This document shows, piece after piece, positions 1 to 8,210 of a stretch of DNA of 64,000 nucleotides. Under the pieces are notes generated by a model. That model was not told the origin of the DNA, made no database searches, and worked only from the letters and a program-made list of their open reading frames with translations. The first letter of the stretch is position 1. Every line of letters starts with the position of its first letter. The stretch is from Burkholderia ambifaria AMMD (GTDB taxonomy: Bacteria > Pseudomonadota > Gammaproteobacteria > Burkholderiales > Burkholderiaceae), in assembly GCF_000203915.1 (NCBI RefSeq), contig NC_008392.1:930001-994000 (forward strand). Direction: 5' to 3'. The position numbers were made by a program, and so were the translations under genes.

Positions 1-1622
1 GCGTGCGCATCGCGGACGCGATGGCGCGGCGCTACGGCGCGCATCCGGCGGTGATCGCGTGGCAGACCGACAACGAGCTCGGCTGTCACAACACGCTGCC
101 GAGCTATACGTGTGCGGCGCTCGAAGGCTTTCGCGCGTGGCTCGCCGTGCGCTACGGCGACATCGGCGCGCTGAACCGCGCGTGGGGCAACGTGTTCTGG
201 AGCATGGAATATCGCGGCTTCGACGAGATCGAGCTGCCACGCCATACGCCGACCGACGCGAACCCCGCGCACCTGCTCGACTTCCGGCGCTATCAGTCGG
301 ACGAGGTCGCGCGGTTCCATGCGGCGCAGGTCGATGCGATCCGTCCGCACGCGCCGGGCCGCGACGTGCTGCACAACTTCATGGGATTTTTCACCGAGTT
401 CGACCACTACGCGTTCGCGCGCGGCGGCCTCGATGTCGCCGCGTGGGACAGCTACCCGGTGCCGCGCACCGAAGTGCTGCCGCTCGACGAAGCCGACAAG
501 CAGCGCTGGGCACGCACCGGCCATCCCGACGTGTCGGCGTTCTCGCACGACTTGTATCGCGGTGTCGGCAACGGCCGGATGTGGGTGATGGAGCAACAGG
601 CGGGGCCCGTCAACTGGGGGCCGTACAACCCGGTGCCGCACGCCGGCGCGGTGCGGCTGTGGACGTGGGAAGCGTTTGCGCACGGCGCGGAGCTCGTGTC
701 GTATTTCCGCTGGCGGCAGTATCCGCATGCGCAGGAGCAGCTGCACTCGGGGCTCAACGCACCGGACGATCAGCTGTCGCCGGGCGGCCGTGAAGTGGCG
801 CGCGTCGCACGCGAGCTGGCCGCGCTGGACCCCGCGCTCGTCGCCGGCGCGCGCGAGCCGGCCCGCGTCGCGCTGCTGTTCGATTACACGGCCGACTGGA
901 TGATCCGGATCCAGCCGCACGGTGCCGACTTCGACTATCAGCAGCACGCGTTCGACTGGTATCACGCGCTGCGCGAACTGGGGCTCGACGTCGATATCGT
1001 CGCGGCCGATGCCGACGTGTCGCGCTATGCACTCGTCGTCGTGCCGACGCTGCCAGTCGTGCCGGATTGCGTCGTCGAGCAGGCCGTGCGCGGCAACGCG
1101 CACTGGCTGTTCGGGCCACGCACCGGGTCGCGCACTGCCGAGTTCGCGATCGTGCCGGGCCTCGCGCCGGGCAAGCTGCGCGACGTGCTGCCGGTGCGGA
1201 TCGCGCAAGTCGAGTCGCTGCGGCCGTCGCTCGCGCCGCGCGTCGCGTTCGACGGTGTCGACGGCCATGCGCTGAAATGGCGCGATCACATCGACCTCGA
1301 CGCGAGCACCTCCATCGTCGTGCTCGCTGCCTGCGACGACGGCGTGCCCGCGCTCGTGCGGCACGGTCAGGTGACGATGGCGACTGCGTGCTTCGATCCC
1401 GCGCTGTTGCGCGCAATCGTCGGCCGCTGCGCGCGCGATGCCGGACTGCCGGTGCGCGAACTGCCTGACGGCGTGCGCTTGTGCCGGCGCGGGCGCGTCG
1501 TGTTCGCGTTCAACTACGGCGATACCCCGTGCACGCTGCCCGCGCCGGACGGTGCGCGCTTCGTGCTCGGCGGCCCCGAACTCGGCGCGGTCGATGTCGC
1601 CGCATGGGTCGAGCCGGACTGA
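1..1622 (+). CDS. GH42 beta-galactosidase, 5'-truncated by the window edge
   Basis: The reading frame is open from the window edge to the TGA at 1620. It hydrolyses terminal beta-1,4-galactose, here probably from galacto-oligosaccharides released by the neighbouring endo-galactanase. The TDNELG motif near codon 25 of the visible frame carries the GH42 acid/base Glu. The VMEQQ motif (Glu codon at 591-593) carries the nucleophile and is followed by the family's NWGPYNP segment. The rest corresponds to the trimerisation domain and the small C-terminal beta domain. About 539 codons are visible against a family norm near 650-690, so only the N-terminal part of the TIM barrel should lie outside. 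No signal peptide can be judged. The next gene starts 4 nt after the stop, so the two are probably cotranscribed. Confidence 0.9.
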   Translation, partial: VRIADAMARRYGAHPAVIAWQTDNELGCHNTLPSYTCAALEGFRAWLAVRYGDIGALNRAWGNVFWSMEYRGFDEIELPRHTPTDANPAHLLDFRRYQSDEVARFHAAQVDAIRPHAPGRDVLHNFMGFFTEFDHYAFARGGLDVAAWDSYPVPRTEVLPLDEADKQRWARTGHPDVSAFSHDLYRGVGNGRMWVMEQQAGPVNWGPYNPVPHAGAVRLWTWEAFAHGAELVSYFRWRQYPHAQEQLHSGLNAPDDQLSPGGREVARVARELAALDPALVAGAREPARVALLFDYTADWMIRIQPHGADFDYQQHAFDWYHALRELGLDVDIVAADADVSRYALVVVPTLPVVPDCVVEQAVRGNAHWLFGPRTGSRTAEFAIVPGLAPGKLRDVLPVRIAQVESLRPSLAPRVAFDGVDGHALKWRDHIDLDASTSIVVLAACDDGVPALVRHGQVTMATACFDPALLRAIVGRCARDAGLPVRELPDGVRLCRRGRVVFAFNYGDTPCTLPAPDGARFVLGGPELGAVDVAAWVEPD

Positions 1623-1626
1623 CGCG

Positions 1627-2922
1627 ATGCAGTCGTTGCCGTCGCCGCGGTTGCATGTCGCGCGCCTCGCGCGGATCGCGCATTTCGTGCCGCTGTCCGC
1701 GGCGGCGCTGATGCTCGGCGTCGCGATGTCGTTTACCGCGCCGTACCTGTCGTTGTTCGGCGTGGAGGCGGCCGGGATGTCGCCGTTGCTCGCGGGCGTC
1801 TTCATGACGCTGATCGCGGCGAGCGGGGTGGTCGCGAGCACGTGGGCCGGGCGTTGGTCGGATCGTCGCGACCGCCACCGGCCGCTGCTCATCGTATCGC
1901 TCGCCGCGGCCGCGCTCGGCTTCGCGCTGCTGTGCGTACTGCGCGCGCACGGGCTGGTGATCGCGGCCGGCACGATCCTGCTTGGCGCGGGCGCCGTGTC
2001 GCTGTCGCAGATCTTTTCGTTCGCGCGCGCGGTGCTGCCGGTCGACGACGATGCGCAGCGCGAGCTCGCGTCGGCCGCGCTGCGCACGATGCTGTCGGTC
2101 GCGTGGGTGTTCGGTCCCGCGCTCGGCGCGCTGATCCTCGCGCAGACGGGTTTTACCGGGCTCTTTCTCGCGGCTGCCGCGGGTTTTGTCGCGTGCGCGG
2201 CGATCGTCGCGCGGATTCCGGAGCCCGCGCGGCGGCCGGCAGCCGTTCACGTGCGCGCGGTCGGCGACGACGCAAAGACGCCCGTCGATTCGACGGCTAT
2301 CGTCGTCGCGCCGCGCGCGAGCGTGCTGCGAACCCTCGTCGCGCTCACGCTGATCGGGCTCGCGGCGAACGCGACGATGATCGTGCTGCCGCTGTACATC
2401 GTGCGCGGGCTCGGCGGCACGCCCGCGAACGTGTCGGCCGCGCTGGGTCTCGCCGCATTGCTCGAGATCCCGATGATGCTGTGGCTCGGCATCCGCTCGA
2501 CGCGGCTCGACAAGGCGCGCTGGCTGATCGCATGCGCGGCCGTGCACGCCGCGTATTTCATCGGGCTCGCGGCGGTGACGCGGGTCGACATGATCCTGCC
2601 GCTGCAACTGCTGAGCGCGTGCGTGGTCGCGATCACGTCCTGCCTCGGGATGACGCGCGTGTGCGACCTGATGCCCACGCGCCCCGGCACCGCGACCGCA
2701 ATGTTCTTCAGCACCGCGCGGGTCGGCTCGATCGCGTCGGGCGTGCTGTCGGGCGCGTGTGTCGACCTGTTCGGCTATCGCGCGACGTTCGCGGGATGTT
2801 GCGGGCTCGCGCTCGTCGCATTCGCGCTGCTTGCCCGGGATACGCGGGGCGAGCAGGGCGGTGCGAATGACACAAGCGGCACGGGGGCGCCTGCGCGGCG
2901 CCGCTTCGATGCACCGCACTGA
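1627..2922 (+). CDS. MFS sugar efflux transporter (SetA/SetB family)
   Basis: This is a 431-residue, 12-helix major facilitator. The N-terminal segment (MSFTAPYLSLFGVEAAGMSP) and the cytoplasmic loop AGRWSDRRDRHRPLL are typical of Set-type sugar efflux transporters of the inner membrane. A longer upstream frame exists, but the ATG at 1627 lies 4 nt after the GH42 stop and begins the conserved sequence, so it is the chosen start. A polar loop near residues 205-230 separates the two six-helix halves. Known Set proteins export lactose, glucosides or glucose-phosphate relief sugars. Here the gene could prevent overload of galactosides, or act as an importer of galacto-oligosaccharides. Direction and substrate are inference. 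Confidence 0.85.
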   Translation: MQSLPSPRLHVARLARIAHFVPLSAAALMLGVAMSFTAPYLSLFGVEAAGMSPLLAGVFMTLIAASGVVASTWAGRWSDRRDRHRPLLIVSLAAAALGFALLCVLRAHGLVIAAGTILLGAGAVSLSQIFSFARAVLPVDDDAQRELASAALRTMLSVAWVFGPALGALILAQTGFTGLFLAAAAGFVACAAIVARIPEPARRPAAVHVRAVGDDAKTPVDSTAIVVAPRASVLRTLVALTLIGLAANATMIVLPLYIVRGLGGTPANVSAALGLAALLEIPMMLWLGIRSTRLDKARWLIACAAVHAAYFIGLAAVTRVDMILPLQLLSACVVAITSCLGMTRVCDLMPTRPGTATAMFFSTARVGSIASGVLSGACVDLFGYRATFAGCCGLALVAFALLARDTRGEQGGANDTSGTGAPARRRFDAPH

Positions 2923-2980
2923 CGCGCAAAGCGCCGGTGCGGTGATGACGTGATGCCGTAATGTCGTCAGACGGGATCGA

Positions 2981-4141
2981 TCAGCGCCGCCGAAGCGCGT
3001 CGAGCGACGACAGCGCATTGCCGTGGAAGTCGAACCACGTGTTGTTGTCCCACTGATCGCCCGCGCCGACCTTCCAGCCCACGCCCGGCGTCGGGATCCA
3101 TTCGGGCTCCCACCAGAACACGCCCTTGCCGCGATTGCCCGGCACGCCCTTCACGATGTCGGTCACGGCCGTGAGGAATTGCGCCTGGCCGGCCGGTGAC
3201 GGCGGGAACGCGGTCGAGCCCGTGTTCGTCATCGCGTTCGGTTCCGAGTCGCCGTCGCTGGTGGTCCACGGATACGCGGTTTCCACGACGATCAGCTCCT
3301 TGTCGTAGCGCACCGCGAGGTCGTTCGCGTTGTTGCGCAGGTCGTCGAGCGAGCCTTGCCACTGCGGGTAATACGACAGGCCGATCACGTCGAACGTCAC
3401 GCCGCGCTGCGTCGCGCTGTCGAACCACCAGCGGCTTTTCGCGTTGTCGCCGCCGCTGTCGATGTGCAGCATCACCTTGATGCGCGGATCGACGGCCTTC
3501 ACCGCATCGCGGCCCGTCTTCAGCAGCTGCGCGAGGTTGTCCCACTGGTCGTAGCGGCCGAGCGGCCACAGCATGCCGCCGGTGATCTCGTTGCCGATCT
3601 GCACCCACTCGGGCCGCACGCCGGCGCGCTGCAACTGGCGCAGCACGTCGGTCGTATAGGCCGACAGCAGCGCGCATGTCTCGGCGAGATTCTTGCCGGC
3701 CCAGGCATGCGGCGGGTATTGCTTGCCGGGGTCGGCCCACCAGTCGCTGTAGTGGAAGTCGATCAGGATGCGCATCCCGAGCGCGGCCGCACGCTTCGCG
3801 AGTGCCACGACGTGTGCGGCATTGTTGTAGCCGGCCGCATCGCTCTGGTTCGCGGGGAAGAAATCCGGATTGCCGGGATCGTTCCAGACCTTGATGCGGA
3901 TCGAATCGACGCCATGCGCGTGCAGGATCTTCAGGCAGTCGCGCGGATGCCCACGGTCGAAGTATTGCGCGCCATGCGCCTCGAGCTCCGGCAGCGTCGA
4001 CACGTCCGCGCCCATCGCGAACGGGACGCCGCCCGCGCCGCGCGCAACGCCTTGCGCGACGGCCGGCAACGCGCCGGCCAGGTCGACGCAGGCGAGCGCC
4101 GCGGTCGAGACACTCCAGCGCAACATCGATCGTCTGTTCAT
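2981..4141 (-). CDS. Secreted GH53 arabinogalactan endo-beta-1,4-galactanase
   Basis: This 386-residue exported enzyme cleaves beta-1,4-galactan side chains of pectin. Both clan-A glutamates are visible: E185 in IGNEITGGMLW (acid/base) and E287 in IVVETAYPW (nucleophile). The flanking IDFHYSDWWADPGKQ and KVWNDPG motifs are GH53 hallmarks. The start MNRRSML was chosen because GGAGG sits 6 nt upstream. An ATG two codons earlier abuts the Shine-Dalgarno directly. The leader has a double Arg, a hydrophobic run and ALPAVAQG, so it is a Sec or possibly Tat signal peptide. The gene is convergent with the Set transporter and lies 167 nt downstream of galM. A LacI-type palindrome sits in front of it. 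Confidence 0.92.
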   Translation of the reverse strand: MNRRSMLRWSVSTAALACVDLAGALPAVAQGVARGAGGVPFAMGADVSTLPELEAHGAQYFDRGHPRDCLKILHAHGVDSIRIKVWNDPGNPDFFPANQSDAAGYNNAAHVVALAKRAAALGMRILIDFHYSDWWADPGKQYPPHAWAGKNLAETCALLSAYTTDVLRQLQRAGVRPEWVQIGNEITGGMLWPLGRYDQWDNLAQLLKTGRDAVKAVDPRIKVMLHIDSGGDNAKSRWWFDSATQRGVTFDVIGLSYYPQWQGSLDDLRNNANDLAVRYDKELIVVETAYPWTTSDGDSEPNAMTNTGSTAFPPSPAGQAQFLTAVTDIVKGVPGNRGKGVFWWEPEWIPTPGVGWKVGAGDQWDNNTWFDFHGNALSSLDALRRR

Positions 4142-4198
4142 TGTCATCCTCCAAGTGTTGGCCCGGTCGATCGATCGCTGGATCGCGGGCATCGGCGG

Positions 4199-4212
4199 TT
4201 TAAGCGCTTAAA
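4199..4212. promoter_or_regulatory. Perfect 14-bp palindrome, probable LacI/GalR-family operator
   Basis: TTTAAGCGCTTAAA is a perfect palindrome with a central CG and the AAGCGCTT core used by many LacI/GalR-family sugar repressors. It lies 58 nt upstream of the galactanase start, in the promoter position of that gene, in DNA that is locally AT-rich. No LacI-family gene lies in the window, so the repressor would be encoded elsewhere, perhaps left of the GH42 gene. The site is seen directly; the regulator is inference. Confidence 0.6.
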
Positions 4213-4308
4213 TTTCAGCCTCGATACGAGACGACACGAGGCGAGAACGAGCGTAGCGCAGCCCCCGATGCCGATGCAAAGAACGCGTGCGTTGCCTACT
4301 ATCTGGCG

Positions 4309-5397
4309 CTACCCCCGCACGCCGACCCGATACCGCGTCGTCTGGCGATAGGTGTCGCCCGGCTGAAGGATGGTTTCGTCGCGCAGCGCGTTCATGTTGA
4401 TCTGGTTCGGAAAGAACCCGGCCTCGACGCACAGCGCCGCATGCTGCACGCACGACACACCGCCGCTTGCGCGCACGCCGTCCAGATAGTTGCCCGTATA
4501 GAGCTGCAGCCCGCGCTGATCCGTCGACACGGCGAGTTCCCGGCCGCTTTCCGGATCGTAGATCGCCGCGACGGGCCGCACGCCGCGCCCAGGCTCGCGC
4601 AGCACGTAGCAGTGGTCGAAGCCGCGCCCGCGGGCGAGCTGCGCATGCGGCCAGTCAAGGCGCGCGCCGATCGGCGCGCTTTGCCGGAAATCGAACGCGC
4701 TGCCCGTCACGTCGGCCGTGCCGGTCGGGATCAACGCGTCGTCCACTTCGACGAACGCATCGGCGTCGATCTGCAGCAGATGCCCGCGCACGTCGCTGCC
4801 CGCGCGTCCGCTCAGGTTGAAGTAGCTGTGATTCGTCAGGTTCAACGGCGTGGGCGCATCGGTCACGCCCGTGTAGTCGATCGTCAGCGTGCCGTCGTCG
4901 TCGAGCGTGTAGCGTACCTGTACGCGCACGTTGCCGGGGAACCCGGCATCGCCTTCCGGCGAATCGAGCCGCAGCGTCAACCCGCCGTGGTCGTCGATCA
5001 CGTCCCAGCGCGCGCGATGAAAGCCGCTCGCGCCGCCGTGCAGCAGGTTGCCGTTCTCGTTGCGGTCGAGCGTGTAGTCGACGCCGTCGAGCGTGAAGCG
5101 CGCGTCCGCGATCCGGTTCGCCCAGCGGCCGACGGTCGCGCCGAGGTACGCGCCCGAGTCGATGTAATCGGCCGGCGTGTCATGGGCCAGCACGATATCG
5201 GCGAAGCGCCCGGTGCGGTCGGGGGCGAGCCACGACACGACGGTCGCGCCGAGATCGCTGATGACGACGCGCATTCCGTGCGCGTTGCGCAGCGTATAGC
5301 GCCGCACCGGATCGCCGCCGGGCGGCGTGCCCCACGGCTCGGACGGAATGCGGCCGAGCTCGGCTGCCGGGCGGGAAGTGTCGATATCGATAGGCAT
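4309..5397 (-). CDS. galM: Aldose 1-epimerase (galactose/xylose mutarotase)
   Basis: This 362-residue cytoplasmic enzyme interconverts alpha and beta anomers of aldoses. It carries the GalM motifs GATVGRWANRI, NLLHGG (catalytic His region), NLTNHSYFNLSG and a C-terminal CVEAGFFPNQIN with the catalytic Glu region. Its length fits the family (about 340-380). It starts 27 nt after the stop of xylR on the same strand, so it probably belongs to an xylR-galM transcript. That would tie mutarotation to xylose entry as well as to galactose released by the GH42/GH53 pair. No strong Shine-Dalgarno is visible, which fits translation from an upstream message. Confidence 0.92.
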   Translation of the reverse strand: MPIDIDTSRPAAELGRIPSEPWGTPPGGDPVRRYTLRNAHGMRVVISDLGATVVSWLAPDRTGRFADIVLAHDTPADYIDSGAYLGATVGRWANRIADARFTLDGVDYTLDRNENGNLLHGGASGFHRARWDVIDDHGGLTLRLDSPEGDAGFPGNVRVQVRYTLDDDGTLTIDYTGVTDAPTPLNLTNHSYFNLSGRAGSDVRGHLLQIDADAFVEVDDALIPTGTADVTGSAFDFRQSAPIGARLDWPHAQLARGRGFDHCYVLREPGRGVRPVAAIYDPESGRELAVSTDQRGLQLYTGNYLDGVRASGGVSCVQHAALCVEAGFFPNQINMNALRDETILQPGDTYRQTTRYRVGVRG

Positions 5398-5424
5398 GAG
5401 TGGATTCGCTCGTGGGCGGTGAAT

Positions 5425-6618
5425 TCAGTGGGCAGGCGCGGTGCGTTCCTGGTATTCGCGCGGCGTGCAGCCGAGTTCGCGGCGGAACACCGCATACATG
5501 TATTGCAGCGACGTGAAGCCGCAGCGGATCGCGACTTCCGCGCTCGACGCATTGCGGGCCGCGAGCAGCGCCTGTGCGGCCTCGAGCTTGTGACGCAGGA
5601 TTTCCTGGTGCACGGTGCGCTGCAGTTCGCGCCGGAAGTGCTCCTCGAGCAGCGAGCGCGACACCCCGACGTAGTCGGCGACCTGTTCGGTCTTGATCCC
5701 CTGGCACGCGTACTGGCGGATGAAATGCCGGGCGCGCATCACGTGCGGGCTCGCAAGCGGCTGGTGGCGCGTCGATTCGAGCACGTTGATTCCGACCGGC
5801 GGCACGAGGATGCGTTGCCCGGGAAAACGCGCGCCGCGCAGCATCCGGTGCAGCAGGTGCGCGGCGGTGCGGCCCATTTCCTCGGTGCCCTGGATCACCG
5901 ACGACAACGGAATGCGCGTCAGCGTGCGGGTGAGCGGATCGTTGTCGATGCCGATGATCGCGACCTGTTCCGGCACCGCGATGCCGGCGATCAGGCACGC
6001 CTGCAGCAGGTGCCGCGCGCGCGCATCGGTGACGGCGATCACGCCGACGGGTTTCGGCAGCGCATGCAGCCAGCCGATCAGCTGCTCGATCGCGTGATCC
6101 CAGCCCGACGCGCTCGTCGATACGCCGCGGTAGATCGGCGCGTCGAGCGCGTCCGCGCGCGCGAGCCGGTCGAACGCGAGCTCGCGCTGCTGCGCCCAGC
6201 GGTTCTCCTGCGCGACCGGCAGGCTGTACATCGCGAAATGCGCGAGCCCCGCGCCGATCAGGTGCGTATAGGCGAGCGACACGAGCTTGGGGTTGTCGGT
6301 CGCAATATATGGGACGCCGTCCGGATACTGCGCCGGATCCTCGTAGGACGAGCCGACCGCAACGATCGGCAGCGGCGAGCCGGCGAGCGCGTCGGCGACG
6401 GCCGGATCGTCGAAGTCGGCGATGATGCCGTCGCCGTCGAAGCGCTCGATGCCGGCGAGCCGGCAGCGGAAGTCGTCTTCGAGGAACAGGTCCCACACGA
6501 CGCGCGTCGTGTGCAGGTACTGGCCGATGCCGCTGATGATCTCGCGGTCGTAGACCTTGTTCGCGTTGAACAGCAGCGCGATGCGGTGCGGTGTCTGGGC
6601 GGAGGGGGCGTGGTTCAT
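5425..6618 (-). CDS. xylR: XylR, xylose-responsive AraC-family activator
   Basis: This 397-residue regulator has the E. coli XylR architecture. Residues about 10-275 form a LacI/periplasmic-binding-protein-like ligand domain (RIALLFNANKVYDREII; GVIAVTDARARHLL; IIGIDNDPLTRTL). Residues about 285-390 form an AraC two-helix-turn-helix domain (ADYVGVSRSLLEEHFRRELQ; RCGFTSLQYMYAVFRRELG). The ATG at 6618 (MNHAPSAQTPHRI) matches the usual start. A longer open frame upstream is low-complexity Arg/Pro and non-coding in character. It is divergent from xylA, so it should activate the xylABFGH operon on binding xylose, and it is followed by galM. Confidence 0.93.
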   Translation of the reverse strand: MNHAPSAQTPHRIALLFNANKVYDREIISGIGQYLHTTRVVWDLFLEDDFRCRLAGIERFDGDGIIADFDDPAVADALAGSPLPIVAVGSSYEDPAQYPDGVPYIATDNPKLVSLAYTHLIGAGLAHFAMYSLPVAQENRWAQQRELAFDRLARADALDAPIYRGVSTSASGWDHAIEQLIGWLHALPKPVGVIAVTDARARHLLQACLIAGIAVPEQVAIIGIDNDPLTRTLTRIPLSSVIQGTEEMGRTAAHLLHRMLRGARFPGQRILVPPVGINVLESTRHQPLASPHVMRARHFIRQYACQGIKTEQVADYVGVSRSLLEEHFRRELQRTVHQEILRHKLEAAQALLAARNASSAEVAIRCGFTSLQYMYAVFRRELGCTPREYQERTAPAH

Positions 6619-6737
6619 CTGGTGTCGGGGCACGCGCGCCGGGCGCGTCGTGCCGTTGTCTCCGGGGGGCGCCCGGGGCGGCGGCGCGCGGTGTTCTGGT
6701 GTCCGGCGATTGTAGGACGGAACGCGGGCCGCGCGCA

Positions 6738-6783
6738 GCAACTGGCAAGAAACGTTAAGCATGCTGCGCAATTTCGCAATTGC
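6738..6783. promoter_or_regulatory. Spaced GCAA direct repeats in the xylR-xylA intergenic region, candidate XylR site
   Basis: The 265-nt divergent spacer between xylR and xylA holds two pairs of directly repeated GCAA elements at 6738 and 6745 and at 6768 and 6776. The second pair is extended as GCAATTTC and GCAATTGC. The pairs are separated by roughly three helical turns, and the stretch is the least GC-rich part of the spacer. AraC-type XylR proteins bind direct repeats, so this is a reasonable operator candidate. The sequence is not the E. coli consensus and the assignment is inference. Confidence 0.3.
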
Positions 6784-6883
6784 CGGCCGGCGGGCGCACG
6801 GGCACGATCCAGTCAACCGAATTCGGCCGCGTGCGTCGTCGCGACGCGCGTTGCGCTGCAACAAGAGCCTGTACGGAGACACC

Positions 6884-8206
6884 ATGTCGTATTTCGAACA
6901 CATTCCCGCGATTCGTTACGAAGGTCCGCAGTCGGACAACCCGCTGGCCTACCACCATTACGACGCCGAGAAGCGTGTGCTCGGCAAGACGATGGCCGAG
7001 CATCTGCGGATTGCCGTGTGCTACTGGCACACGTTCGTATGGCCGGGGCACGACATCTTCGGGCAGGGCGCATTCCAGCGGCCCTGGCAGCAACCCGGCG
7101 ACGCACTCGAGCGGGCGCGGCTGAAGGCCGATGCGGCATTCGAATTCTTCACGAAGCTCGGTACGCCGTTCTATACGTTCCATGACACGGACGTCGCGCC
7201 GGAGGGCGACAGCCTGCGCGAGTACGCGGCCAATTTCGCGCGGATGGTCGACTATCTCGGCGAGCGCCAGCAGGCGAGCGGCGTGCGGCTGCTGTGGGGG
7301 ACCGCGAACCTGTTCTCGCACCCGCGCTTCGCGGCGGGCGCGGCGACGAACCCGAACCCCGACGTGTTCGCGTGGGCCGCGACCCAGGTGTGCCATGCGC
7401 TCGACGCAACGCACCGGCTCGGCGGCGAGAACTACGTGCTGTGGGGCGGCCGCGAAGGGTACGAGACGCTGCTCAATACCGACCTGAAGCGCGAGCGCGA
7501 CCAGTTCGCGCGCTTCCTGTCGATGGTCGTCGAGCACAAGCACCGGATCGGCTTCAAGGGCGCGCTGCTGATCGAGCCGAAGCCGCAGGAGCCGACCAAG
7601 CACCAGTACGACTACGACGTCGCGACCGTGCACGGCTTCCTCGTGCAGTACGGACTGCAGAACGAGATCCGCGTGAACATCGAGGCGAACCACGCGACGC
7701 TCGCCGGTCATTCGTTCCATCACGAGATCGCGAATGCGTTCGCGCTCGGCGTGTTCGGCAGCGTCGACGCGAACCGCGGCGATCCGCAGAACGGCTGGGA
7801 CACCGACCAGTTTCCGAACAGCGTCGAGGAACTGACGCTCGCGTTCTACGAGATCCTGCGCCACGGCGGCTTTACCACCGGCGGGATGAACTTCGACGCG
7901 AAGGTGCGCCGCCAGAGCGTCGATCCGGAAGACCTGTTCTACGGCCATGTCGGCGCGATCGACGTGCTTGCGCTCGCGCTCGAACGCGCGGCGGTGCTGG
8001 TCGAGAACGACCGGCTCGACGCGCTGCGCCGGCAGCGCTACGCGCAGTGGGACGATGCGTTCGGCCAGAAGATCCTGTCGGGCGGCTATACGCTGCAGTC
8101 GCTCGCGGACGACGCGCTCGCGCGCGGCGTGGACCCGCGGCATGCGAGCGGCGCGCAGGAGCGGCTCGAGAACATCGTGAACCAGGCGATCTACGGGCTG
8201 CGCTGA
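6884..8206 (+). CDS. xylA: Xylose isomerase
   Basis: XylA (440 residues, the group II length of E. coli XylA) converts D-xylose to D-xylulose. Visible motifs are [10 protein letters not shown] (catalytic His and Asp), [32 protein letters not shown] (metal-binding Glu and the Lys), [17 protein letters not shown] and [17 protein letters not shown]. All metal and catalytic positions appear intact. The ATG at 6884 has GGAG 5 nt upstream, and the frame before it is non-coding in character. It is the first gene of a five-gene plus-strand operon, with xylB 4 nt downstream. Confidence 0.97.
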
Positions 8207-8210
8207 CGCC

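Noticed and set aside
4441..7185. A 914-codon open frame on the plus strand across galM, xylR and the start of xylA
   Set aside because: It is the antisense shadow of galM and xylR, Arg/Ala-rich, without motifs, and it continues only because high GC content removes stop codons.
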